This document shows positions 1-5,672 of a DNA stretch of 14,905 bases, piece after piece. The translations under genes were made by a program, and so were the position numbers. The stretch is from an uncultured Planctomycetaceae bacterium (GTDB taxonomy: Bacteria > Planctomycetota > Planctomycetia > Pirellulales > Pirellulaceae): NCBI GenBank assembly GCA_937967755.1, contig CALBTA010000344.1, positions 1 through 14,905 on the forward strand, written 5' to 3'. Below the pieces are notes generated by a model. The model searched no databases and had not been told where the DNA came from. It was given only the letters and a program-made list of their open reading frames with translations. The stretch's first letter is position 1; each line of letters starts with the position of its first letter.

Positions 1-1
1 A

Positions 2-181
2 GAAGACTCGTTTCCCGATTATCTGGAAGTGACCCACCGGCACGCGCACGCTGGCACTATCGCCTGCGTTAGCCACAAGACGGCCCCAGCCTTCAGTGTC
101 CAGTACCACCCCGAAGCATCATCCGGTCCGCACGACAGCCAATATCTGTTTGCGAAATTCCGCGAGATGATGTCCGTGTAG
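2..181 (+). CDS. carA: Carbamoyl-phosphate synthase small subunit, C-terminal fragment (5' end outside window)
   Basis: The first 59 codons form an open frame that enters from the left edge and ends at TAG. They match the end of the class I glutamine amidotransferase domain of CarA, which releases ammonia from glutamine for carbamoyl phosphate synthesis (arginine and pyrimidine pathways, cytoplasmic, partner CarB). The key segment is [10 protein letters not shown] followed by GPHDSQYLF. The HPE triplet holds the catalytic His and Glu of the Cys-His-Glu triad, and the GPHD..YLF tail separates CarA from other amidotransferases such as GuaA or TrpG. The nucleophilic Cys lies outside the window. 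No carB is visible downstream: the next gene is an unrelated c-di-GMP gene about 250 bp away. Identification is strong despite the truncation. Confidence 0.93.
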   Translation, partial: EDSFPDYLEVTHRHAHAGTIACVSHKTAPAFSVQYHPEASSGPHDSQYLFAKFREMMSV

Positions 182-195
182 GAACCGAGGGTGCA

Positions 196-216
196 GCACG
201 GATTGTCAATCCGTGC
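196..216 (+). terminator. Hairpin just after carA, possible terminator
   Basis: A perfect 9-bp stem (GCACGGATT pairing with AATCCGTGC) closes a 3-nt loop, starting 14 nt after the carA stop. No T-tract follows (the next bases are AAAG), so it is not a textbook intrinsic terminator. It may act as a 3' mRNA-protecting or attenuating hairpin, or be a dispersed palindrome. Confidence 0.4.
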
Positions 217-429
217 AAAGTCGTTCTGAACACGGCCGCGCAACCGACAATCTTGCTTCGATCGCTACGTTCGAAAGTCCTCATACGTTTGTAATCGCGC
301 CGGATAGAAATCCGAGAACGTTTCGACGGCCTTGGAAGAACGTCGTACCCGCTCCCCTAAAATCGCCGACTTAGGCCGAAAGTGTAATGTACAGTTCAGC
401 ATGGCTTTATACCCATCTTGGGCGGTGTC

Positions 430-1416
430 ATGGCTGTGCAAACTTTGGAAAAACCTGCCAGCGCGTCAGGCGATCTGATTCGCGTTCCCGTTTCGGCGAT
501 CGTGCCCGAGCGTGTGATCGGCGTGCCGCTATACGTGGCCGACAAGACTCAAGCCTGCGGTCACCGGCTCTACCGCGGTTCGGAGTTTCCGATCACTCGG
601 AAGGACCTGGAAAAACTAGCCGACGCAGGCGTTTCGCATTTGCTAATCGATTCCGACGATCGCAAAACGTTTCAGGGCCATCTGCGAGACGGGCTGGCCG
701 ACACCATCGCCGACGGAGACCTGAAGGACAAGCAGCGCTTCTCGGTGTTGAACCAGGTCGTCCGCGACACCCTCGGCGATTGCTTCGCCGCAGGGGATGA
801 CGATAAGACGCTCATCGAAACCAAAGAGATGGGCCGCCATACCGTCGATCTAATCAGCCGACAGGACGTGGTGGCGACGGGTCTTTCCGATGTGCTGTGC
901 CACGACTATCACACCTTTACGCACTCGACGAACGTCGCGTTCTACTGTGTGCTGCTCGCCCAAGGGTTGGGGATTTCCGACCACGCAGAACTGGAAGCCA
1001 TCGCCGTTGCTGGCTTCTTGCACGACCTCGGCAAGCTCGATATCGCTGATGACATTCTGACCAAACCCGGCAAGTTAAACGACGAAGAGTTTGCCACGAT
1101 TCAGCGCCACCCCACGGTTGGTTTTCGCCGGCTGTGCAACCGAGAAGATCTTTCGCTGGGCCAATTGATGATGGTTTACCAGCACCACGAGCGGATCAAC
1201 GGCAAGGGTTACCCAGTCGGCGTGGCGGGCGAAGAGATTCACTATTGGGCGAGAATCTGCGCGGTCGCCGATGTATTCGAAGCGCTGACCAGCACCCGGC
1301 CGTATCGCAAGGGCATGCCTTGGTCGGAGGCTTACGAGATTATGGACCGCGGCGACGGCACGCACTTTGACAAGGACATATACGCATGTTGGAAGTCGAT
1401 ACAAAAGAGCCGGTAG
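430..1416 (+). CDS. HD-GYP domain protein, probable cyclic-di-GMP phosphodiesterase
   Basis: This 328-residue protein very likely hydrolyses c-di-GMP. The C-terminal HD-GYP domain (about residues 155-328) is well preserved: an early His in HTFTHS (H165), the HD pair in FLHDLGK (H198/D199, K202), RHP (H227), then HHERINGKGYP (H252, H253, GYP at 260-262), ADVFEAL (D281) and GTHFD near the end. These are the metal ligands and signature of the family. The first ~90 residues form a small N-terminal module without signal peptide or membrane segment, so the protein should be cytosolic; no receiver domain is visible. ATG at 430 was chosen over a TTG at 418 because neither has a good ribosome site and the ATG gives a normal N-terminus (MAVQTLEK). 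The end overlaps the PilZ gene by 31 nt, suggesting coupled expression. Activity is inferred from motifs only. Confidence 0.9.
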   Translation: MAVQTLEKPASASGDLIRVPVSAIVPERVIGVPLYVADKTQACGHRLYRGSEFPITRKDLEKLADAGVSHLLIDSDDRKTFQGHLRDGLADTIADGDLKDKQRFSVLNQVVRDTLGDCFAAGDDDKTLIETKEMGRHTVDLISRQDVVATGLSDVLCHDYHTFTHSTNVAFYCVLLAQGLGISDHAELEAIAVAGFLHDLGKLDIADDILTKPGKLNDEEFATIQRHPTVGFRRLCNREDLSLGQLMMVYQHHERINGKGYPVGVAGEEIHYWARICAVADVFEALTSTRPYRKGMPWSEAYEIMDRGDGTHFDKDIYACWKSIQKSR

Positions 1417-1787
1417 TCGCCGGTGCTCACGCGAGCGAAGTTTCAGTGCCGGACGACTGGACCGACTACTACGACCGCACCGGCCCGTTGCAATCGATCG
1501 ATGGCGACGGGCGCCGCTTCGCCCGCATGTACTTCCGCACACCTGTGACCATTCGCATGGTCGACACGCTACCCGCAGTTACCCGCGGCCGAGAACCGAT
1601 TAGCGCCGTGGGAAAGGACATTTCCCGCGGCGGGATATCGTTCCTCAGCTCGCAACAGCTCTACCCCGGGGAACTGGGCGAGATCTGCCTGGCCGACCGC
1701 TGGCAGCGGTTCGAAGTACTGCGCTGCCGCAAGCACGGCCCGGCTTGCTATGAAATCGGCGCGGAATACGCCAGGGAGTCGGCGTAA
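1386..1787 (+). CDS. PilZ domain protein (c-di-GMP receptor)
   Basis: This 133-residue protein is almost entirely one PilZ domain. Both halves of the c-di-GMP site are present: the RxxxR motif (R43 and R47, within GRRFARMYFR) and the D/NxSxxG motif (D78, S80, G83, within DISRGGISF). The first ~38 residues are a polar lead-in rich in Asp and Glu. There is no signal peptide or membrane segment, so it should be cytosolic. The reading frame starts inside the last 31 nt of the HD-GYP gene in a different frame. A phosphodiesterase and a c-di-GMP receptor are therefore made from one transcript. Its output target is unknown; nothing in the window is an obvious motility or polysaccharide partner. ATG at 1386 is the only in-frame start that keeps the whole RxxxR region with some lead-in. 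Confidence 0.88.
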   Translation: MLEVDTKEPVVAGAHASEVSVPDDWTDYYDRTGPLQSIDGDGRRFARMYFRTPVTIRMVDTLPAVTRGREPISAVGKDISRGGISFLSSQQLYPGELGEICLADRWQRFEVLRCRKHGPACYEIGAEYARESA

Positions 1788-1789
1788 AG

Positions 1790-1813
1790 GTAGGTCGGGG
1801 TTGTAACCCGACC
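1790..1813 (+). repeat. GTAG-headed hairpin, REP-like, between convergent genes
   Basis: A GTAG tetranucleotide (1790-1793) runs into a 7-bp perfect stem, GGTCGGG (1793-1799) with CCCGACC (1807-1813), and a 7-nt loop. A second GTAG follows at 1816-1819. It lies 2 nt after the PilZ stop and before the convergent ferredoxin-like gene, so it may also serve as a terminator or 3'-end stabiliser for both. GTAG at the foot of a palindrome is the known layout of REP elements mobilised by RAYT transposases, but no such gene is in the window. Confidence 0.5.
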
Positions 1814-1851
1814 CGGTAGCCCTTCTGCGCGGAAGAACAATAGGCGTGCGA

Positions 1852-2244
1852 TCACGCCCCAGCTTTCAACTCCGCCAGGTGCTGCGCCGTGCCGACCAGC
1901 CGGTCCCAATTTTCGTGGATGTATTCCGGTGGGCCGCCGATTTGGGCGACAACCTGCGCGACCTGTTCGGTCGGCACCATTTCAATCGCATCCCACGGGC
2001 AGACCAGCAACTCGTAAGGGTTGGATTTCTTCTGCGGAATATGAACGCAAACTTCACAGCCGACGCAGCGTTCCAAATCGATCTCGCACCACGACTGGCT
2101 GCCCTTGACGCCGTGGCCGAACGAAATCATCTCAATACAATCAACCGGGCAAACCTCCAGGCACGACTCGCACCCGGTGCAATTATCGGCATTGATCACC
2201 GCCAATTCCTTAGGCAGCTTCTTACGTGGTCCCTTTTTCGCCAT
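1852..2244 (-). CDS. Ferredoxin-like protein with two 4Fe-4S motifs (bacterial dicluster type)
   Basis: This 130-residue soluble protein probably carries electrons. The first cluster motif is classical, CxxCxxCxxxCP (C22, C25, C28, C32-P33, in CTGCESCLEVCP). The second starts normally (C60, C63, C66) but its fourth Cys is delayed to C82-P83, a 15-residue spacer instead of three, holding the basic stretch PQKKSNP. C36 and C53 are extra cysteines. After residue 85 comes a ~45-residue tail without cysteines, with PPEYIHENWDRLVG. The basic start (MAKKGPRKK) is not a signal peptide. There is no Shine-Dalgarno sequence and no redox partner gene nearby, so the pathway cannot be named. The family call is firm; the partner is unknown. 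Confidence 0.85.
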   Translation of the reverse strand: MAKKGPRKKLPKELAVINADNCTGCESCLEVCPVDCIEMISFGHGVKGSQSWCEIDLERCVGCEVCVHIPQKKSNPYELLVCPWDAIEMVPTEQVAQVVAQIGGPPEYIHENWDRLVGTAQHLAELKAGA

Positions 2245-2514
2245 GAAATATCGCTCGCGGCTCTTGCAAATGCGTGTTGAGAATTCGGTTGAGGTATAGC
2301 AGCGCAGGCTCGCCTCGCTCTCGCTAACATCTACTCCAAGTATAAACAGTCACCCCGAAGCAGCCAACCGCGGCAGGCGGTCGAAAAGAGCGGTAGAACG
2401 ATTTCCAACACTCCCGTCGGCAGCTGAAAGTAAACTATAGGCAGCTTAACGACGCATAGTCTTGCCGGCTTGGTTCTCACTACAATTCCGCAAGTCTCTT
2501 CATTCGGGCGTAGC

Positions 2515-3174
2515 ATGGGAAAGACGAATGAACAAGGCAACGGCTTTCGGCGCGCGAAGATTCCGGTATTGGCTCAGGCGTGTGGTGTTCTATTGGGGCT
2601 TGCATCCACTCTGCTTTTTCTCGCACTACTTGGCGTGCGGATCGACACGCCTGCGGACCGTGAGCAAATCTGGGTGTTAGACGCGATGTTAGGGCTCATG
2701 CTTGGTTGCGCGGTTGCTCTTATGGTTGCCCGGGTAGTACGCCCATCCTTTACCATTGCGGCGGCAATTTTCGCCTGCGTTCTCTCATTTGGGCTGTTGA
2801 TCCTTTGGCACGAACGTCAGTTGCAAATCCGCTGGACAACTCCGAAGCATGTGCTAGCGCTCAATCAACTAACGATTGTCCGCAACGCTATGCATGACCA
2901 TGCGAGGGATTGCGGTTCGTTTCCGCCTCCGGCCAACGGCCTTGTAGGTTTAGTCGTAGACAGAGGCGAAATTGGGTGGGCGGGTCCCTACCTTGAGGAA
3001 AGTGTTCTTATTGACCCTTGGGGCCGTTCGATTCGGTACTACGCGAGCGTAGACTGGGCGGAAATTTGGTCAGTAGGCCCAGATGGCCGAGACGGAACAA
3101 AGGATGACATCCGAGTGCGCCTAAAACCTTCGCCTAACAGCGGCGACCGGGCTAACGTTCAAGCTCCCGAGTGA
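2515..3174 (+). CDS. Multi-pass membrane protein with GspG-like pseudopilin C-terminal domain
   Basis: This protein has 219 residues from ATG 2515. An in-frame TTG at 2470 would add 15 residues with no better context. Three hydrophobic segments are visible, at about 18-42, 55-76 and 80-100, followed by a soluble part. Residues ~115-200 resemble the C-terminal domain of the type II secretion major pseudopilin GspG: a short helix (LNQLTIVRNAMHDHA), a GSFPPPANGLVGL segment, GWAGPYLEESVLIDPWG, and a GPDGRDGTKDDI loop like the calcium-binding loop of GspG. The N-terminus lacks the prepilin peptidase site (G followed by FTLIE), so this is not itself a normal pseudopilin. No gsp or pil genes lie near. 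Whether it works with a secretion system or only reuses the fold is open. Confidence is good for the domain and low for the function. Confidence 0.72.
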   Translation: MGKTNEQGNGFRRAKIPVLAQACGVLLGLASTLLFLALLGVRIDTPADREQIWVLDAMLGLMLGCAVALMVARVVRPSFTIAAAIFACVLSFGLLILWHERQLQIRWTTPKHVLALNQLTIVRNAMHDHARDCGSFPPPANGLVGLVVDRGEIGWAGPYLEESVLIDPWGRSIRYYASVDWAEIWSVGPDGRDGTKDDIRVRLKPSPNSGDRANVQAPE

Positions 3175-3740
3175 GACAATTGGTTAAGAGGAAAAAGTGA
3201 TTCCTTGTCCGACGCCACCGGAATCGCCGAGTTTCGTCCTTACCCACGCGGGCCGGGCTATTCACTGCAGGCCCTCCTGAGCGTGAGTTTCGGCTAAGGC
3301 CGCCCCGGAAGTTAGTAACCCGGTGCGTCAGGACCATAGTTTCGGCAATGATATCGCCACGTAGGCTCAAAAGCAGATTCAACAGATCTGAGTGGCGTTT
3401 GCTGTGAAGTCTCAAAAGCTTTCATAGTCTGTCAGAAAAAGTGCACCGGTCGCTTGACAAATAGTATACATGCAATCAATTCGATGCGTGGTTACGCCGG
3501 TATTTCTAGCCTTTCGACTAGTAGCAAATTAAATTGCATTTTCGCGTGTCCGGACACAGGGGTCCGTACACGCCGCCCGAGCAACAAGGTGGACAGTCTC
3601 GGCGAGACCGACTTTCAAAAGCCACGCGGACTCTTGACGGAAACATTTCGACCATCCACAGGCAACGGAACGTTCAACATGGTCCACTGAATTCGACGGC
3701 TTCACTTTCATAAGATTCACCTGCTGCGAACGTTGACCTT
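3175..3740. other. Gene-poor intergenic stretch of 566 bp
   Basis: No convincing coding sequence, tRNA or other known RNA gene is seen on either strand. Short open frames here lack recognisable motifs. It contains a small palindromic structure near 3546-3571 and, near 3310-3335, a segment (GAAGTTAGTAACCCGGTGCG) that resembles from memory a dispersed intergenic repeat of planctomycetes. Its base composition is somewhat less GC-rich than the neighbouring genes. It may be a graveyard of repeats or of a lost gene. Confidence 0.5.
3546..3571 (+). repeat. Imperfect hairpin / 12-bp palindrome
   Basis: GTGTCCGGACAC (3546-3557) is a perfect 12-bp palindrome. In the longer pairing, GTGT (3546-3549) plus CGGAC (3551-3555) pair with GTCCG (3562-3566) plus ACAC (3568-3571), with one C/T mismatch and a 6-nt loop. 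It sits in a gene-poor region away from any start codon. It could be a degenerate repeat element or a protein-binding site. Confidence 0.35.
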
Positions 3741-5171
3741 CTAAGCGATAAGTTGTTTGATGACTTCGCCGTGGACGTCGGTCAGGCGGAAGTCGCGGCC
3801 GGCGTAGCGGTAGGTGAGTTGGGTGTGATCGAAGCCTAGCAGTTGCAGCATGGTGGCGTGCAGGTCGTGGACATGGACACGGTTTTCGACCGCCTTGAAG
3901 CCGAAGTCGTCGGTCGCCCCGTAGGCCTGGCCACCCTTCACCCCGCCGCCGGCCAGCCAGCAGGTGAAGCCCCAGTGGTTGTGGTCGCGGCCGTTGACCT
4001 TGCCGGCGTTGGCCCCGGCTTGGGGCAGTTCGACGGTGGGCGTGCGGCCGAACTCTCCACCCCACAGGATGAGCGTTTCGTCGAATAGCCCCAGGCGCTT
4101 CAAGTCGCCAATCAGCGCGGCGATGGCCTTGTCGCACTGGCCAGCGAGGCGGCGGTGGTTGGCCGCGATGTCGTCGTGGTTGTCCCACGGTTGGCCAGCG
4201 CCGTGCCAGACTTGCACGAAGCGGACGCCCCGTTCGACCAACCGGCGGGCGATGAGGATTTGCCGCGCCTGTGTGCCCGGCCCGTAGGCGTCGAGGATGT
4301 TCTTGGGTTCCTTGGAAACATCGAACGCGTCGGCCGCGTCCATTTGCATGCGGTAGGCCAGTTCGAACGACTGGATGCGGCTCTCCAGCGCCGCATCGTG
4401 CGGGCGCTGCGAAAGGTGTTGGCCGTTGAGCTTCGCTAACAGATCAAGTTGACGCCGCTGCGAGTCTCTTGAGAGATGATCGTTCTTGATGTTCTCCAAC
4501 AGCTTGTCAATTTGCGTGTGCTGGCTGTTGATGTAGGTTCCCTGAAACACGCCGGGCAAAAACGCGCACTGCCAGTTTTGGGTCTCCTTGATCGGGTAGC
4601 CGCCCGGGCACATGGCGACGAAGCCGGGTAGGTTCTGATTTTCCGTCCCCAGCCCGTAGGTCACCCACGACCCCATGCTGGGCCGCACAACTTGCGATGC
4701 ACCGGTGTTCATCAACGCCAGCGACGGCTCGTGGTTGGGCACGTCGGCGTGCATGGAACGGATGACCGCGATGTCGTCGATGTGCTGCGCGGTGTGCTGA
4801 AAGATTTCGCTGACTTCCAATCCGCTTTCGCCGTACTTCTGAAACTTGTAGGGCGAACGGAACGCTGTGCCGGTCTTGCGTTCGGTACGCAGGTTCTCCA
4901 TTGGCAGTGCCTTGCCGTGCTGTTTGGTCAGTTCCGGCTTGGGGTCGAACGTATCAACGTGGCTTGGCCCGCCGTTCATGAACAGATGAATGACATGATT
5001 CGCCTTGGCGGGAAAATGCGGCTGCCGGGCGGCCAACGGGTTCTCGCCCCCGCGAAGCTCATCCGCACAAACACCAGCCAGCCCGAGCATGCCCAAGCCC
5101 GTGCCGATGCGGGCGAGCATTTGGCGGCGGTCAATTCCGCCTACGGCTGCGGTATTCCTAGTTGTGTGCAT
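3741..5171 (-). CDS. DUF1501 family protein, Tat-exported, planctomycete type
   Basis: This 476-residue protein belongs to the DUF1501 group, related to the alkaline phosphatase/sulfatase fold and very common in planctomycetes next to PSCyt/DUF1553 genes. A twin-arginine signal is clear: DRRQML (R15, R16) followed by a hydrophobic run to about residue 36, so it should be exported folded. Family hallmarks are HLFMNGGPSHVDTFDPKP (62-79), VWHGAGQPWDNHDDI (321-335), LWGGEFGRTP (369-378), GRDHNHWGF (394-402) and WLAGGGVKGG (405-414). The length is normal for the family and the frame is intact. Its partner gene (PSD1) lies upstream on the same strand but is separated by hicBA. The first 31 nt overlap the end of hicA, so translation may be coupled to the toxin gene. 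The substrate is unknown; polysaccharide or sulfated glycan metabolism is often supposed for the pair. Confidence 0.92.
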   Translation of the reverse strand: MHTTRNTAAVGGIDRRQMLARIGTGLGMLGLAGVCADELRGGENPLAARQPHFPAKANHVIHLFMNGGPSHVDTFDPKPELTKQHGKALPMENLRTERKTGTAFRSPYKFQKYGESGLEVSEIFQHTAQHIDDIAVIRSMHADVPNHEPSLALMNTGASQVVRPSMGSWVTYGLGTENQNLPGFVAMCPGGYPIKETQNWQCAFLPGVFQGTYINSQHTQIDKLLENIKNDHLSRDSQRRQLDLLAKLNGQHLSQRPHDAALESRIQSFELAYRMQMDAADAFDVSKEPKNILDAYGPGTQARQILIARRLVERGVRFVQVWHGAGQPWDNHDDIAANHRRLAGQCDKAIAALIGDLKRLGLFDETLILWGGEFGRTPTVELPQAGANAGKVNGRDHNHWGFTCWLAGGGVKGGQAYGATDDFGFKAVENRVHVHDLHATMLQLLGFDHTQLTYRYAGRDFRLTDVHGEVIKQLIA

Positions 5172-5326
5172 ATTCGTCGCGCGGTGCGCTTCACTATTTC
5201 TCGGTGGCGAGGTACTGCTGTCCTATTTCCATTCGACGGATTCTCCCAGATGGAATGCGACCCGCCTTCTCTCAGAAATCGACACCCATGCTTGCGCAAA
5301 TGGGCGAGGAGTTCACGGCGTTTCAT
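5141..5326 (-). CDS. hicA: HicA-family mRNA interferase toxin
   Basis: This 61-residue protein has the whole small HicA fold (double-stranded-RNA-binding-like). MKRRELLAHLRKHGC forms the first helix and is followed by FLREGGSHSIW with the conserved catalytic His (H24), then AVPRHREI and a C-terminal helix ending LGIPQP. The size and motif order are typical of HicA toxins, which cleave mRNA and tmRNA when free of HicB. The start overlaps the hicB stop by 4 nt (ATGA-type overlap), so translation is coupled with the antitoxin first. The last 31 nt overlap the start of the DUF1501 gene in another frame. The frame is intact with the catalytic His kept, so the toxin is likely functional. Confidence 0.92.
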   Translation of the reverse strand: MKRRELLAHLRKHGCRFLREGGSHSIWENPSNGNRTAVPRHREIVKRTARRICTQLGIPQP

Positions 5327-5607
5327 GGGCCAACCGGTTCCGGCACGATGTTCACCCTGGAACTCGCCGTGAGCAGTAAATGAATTGGTTCCTCAACGTC
5401 GGATTCGGTATCGGTGGCCGAGGTATCGGGAACGGGCAGCGCGGCGCCGCACTGCAGTTGTGTCTCAGCCATGTCGACCAGCGCACCGGCCAGGTTCTCT
5501 CGAGCTTGCTCGATCGATTGGCCACACGAAATGGCCCCTGGGAAATCAAGGACTTCGGCGTGTACGCCGTCGTCGCAGTATTTGTATGCTGCTCTGTAGG
5601 TGATCAT
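5323..5607 (-). CDS. hicB: HicB-family antitoxin
   Basis: This 94-residue protein begins MITYRAAYKYCDDGVHAEVL and continues DFPGAISCGQSIEQARENLAGALVDMAE, the standard HicB partial RNase H fold that covers the HicA active site. Residues ~57-94 (rich in Asp, Glu, Ser and Thr) show no clear helix-turn-helix or ribbon-helix-helix, so the DNA-binding tail found in many HicB proteins may be missing and self-repression is uncertain. ATG 5607 is preferred: upstream in-frame TTG (5643) and ATG (5640) would add 11-12 residues not seen in the family, and they lie on or next to a TATAAT box, too close for a promoter there to serve them. Antitoxin precedes toxin, the reverse of the classical hicAB order but common for this branch. 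Confidence 0.9.
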   Translation of the reverse strand: MITYRAAYKYCDDGVHAEVLDFPGAISCGQSIEQARENLAGALVDMAETQLQCGAALPVPDTSATDTESDVEEPIHLLLTASSRVNIVPEPVGP

Positions 5608-5642
5608 GTTCGATCTTTCTCTGGGGCACTCCGCACACATCA

Positions 5643-5672
5643 ATTATACCGCAGGGTGCGTTCAATCCACAA
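5643..5672 (-). promoter_or_regulatory. Candidate promoter for hicBA inside the end of the PSD1 gene
   Basis: On the minus strand a perfect TATAAT (5648-5643) is preceded, after 18 nt, by TTGTGG (5672-5667), a weak -35 hexamer. Transcription would begin near 5636, giving a leader of about 30 nt to the hicB ATG at 5607. The -35 half lies in the last codons of the PSD1 gene. The match is by eye to the sigma-70 consensus, and planctomycete promoters are not well characterised. Confidence 0.4.

Noticed and set aside
358..382. Sigma-28-like TAAA ... GCCGAAAG promoter before the HD-GYP gene
   Set aside because: The spacer is 13 instead of about 15 nt and the second half is imperfect; a chance match is likely.
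1075..1542. Long minus-strand open frame across the HD-GYP/PilZ junction
   Set aside because: It is Arg-rich shadow coding opposite two well-supported genes.
2807..2825. Sigma-54-like TGGCAC ... TTGCA
   Set aside because: The spacing is about 4 nt too long and it lies within a coding sequence.
3152..3415. Open frame of 87 codons on the minus strand in the gene-poor gap
   Set aside because: It has no motif, no ribosome site and a composition unlike a real protein, and it overlaps the end of the GspG-like gene.
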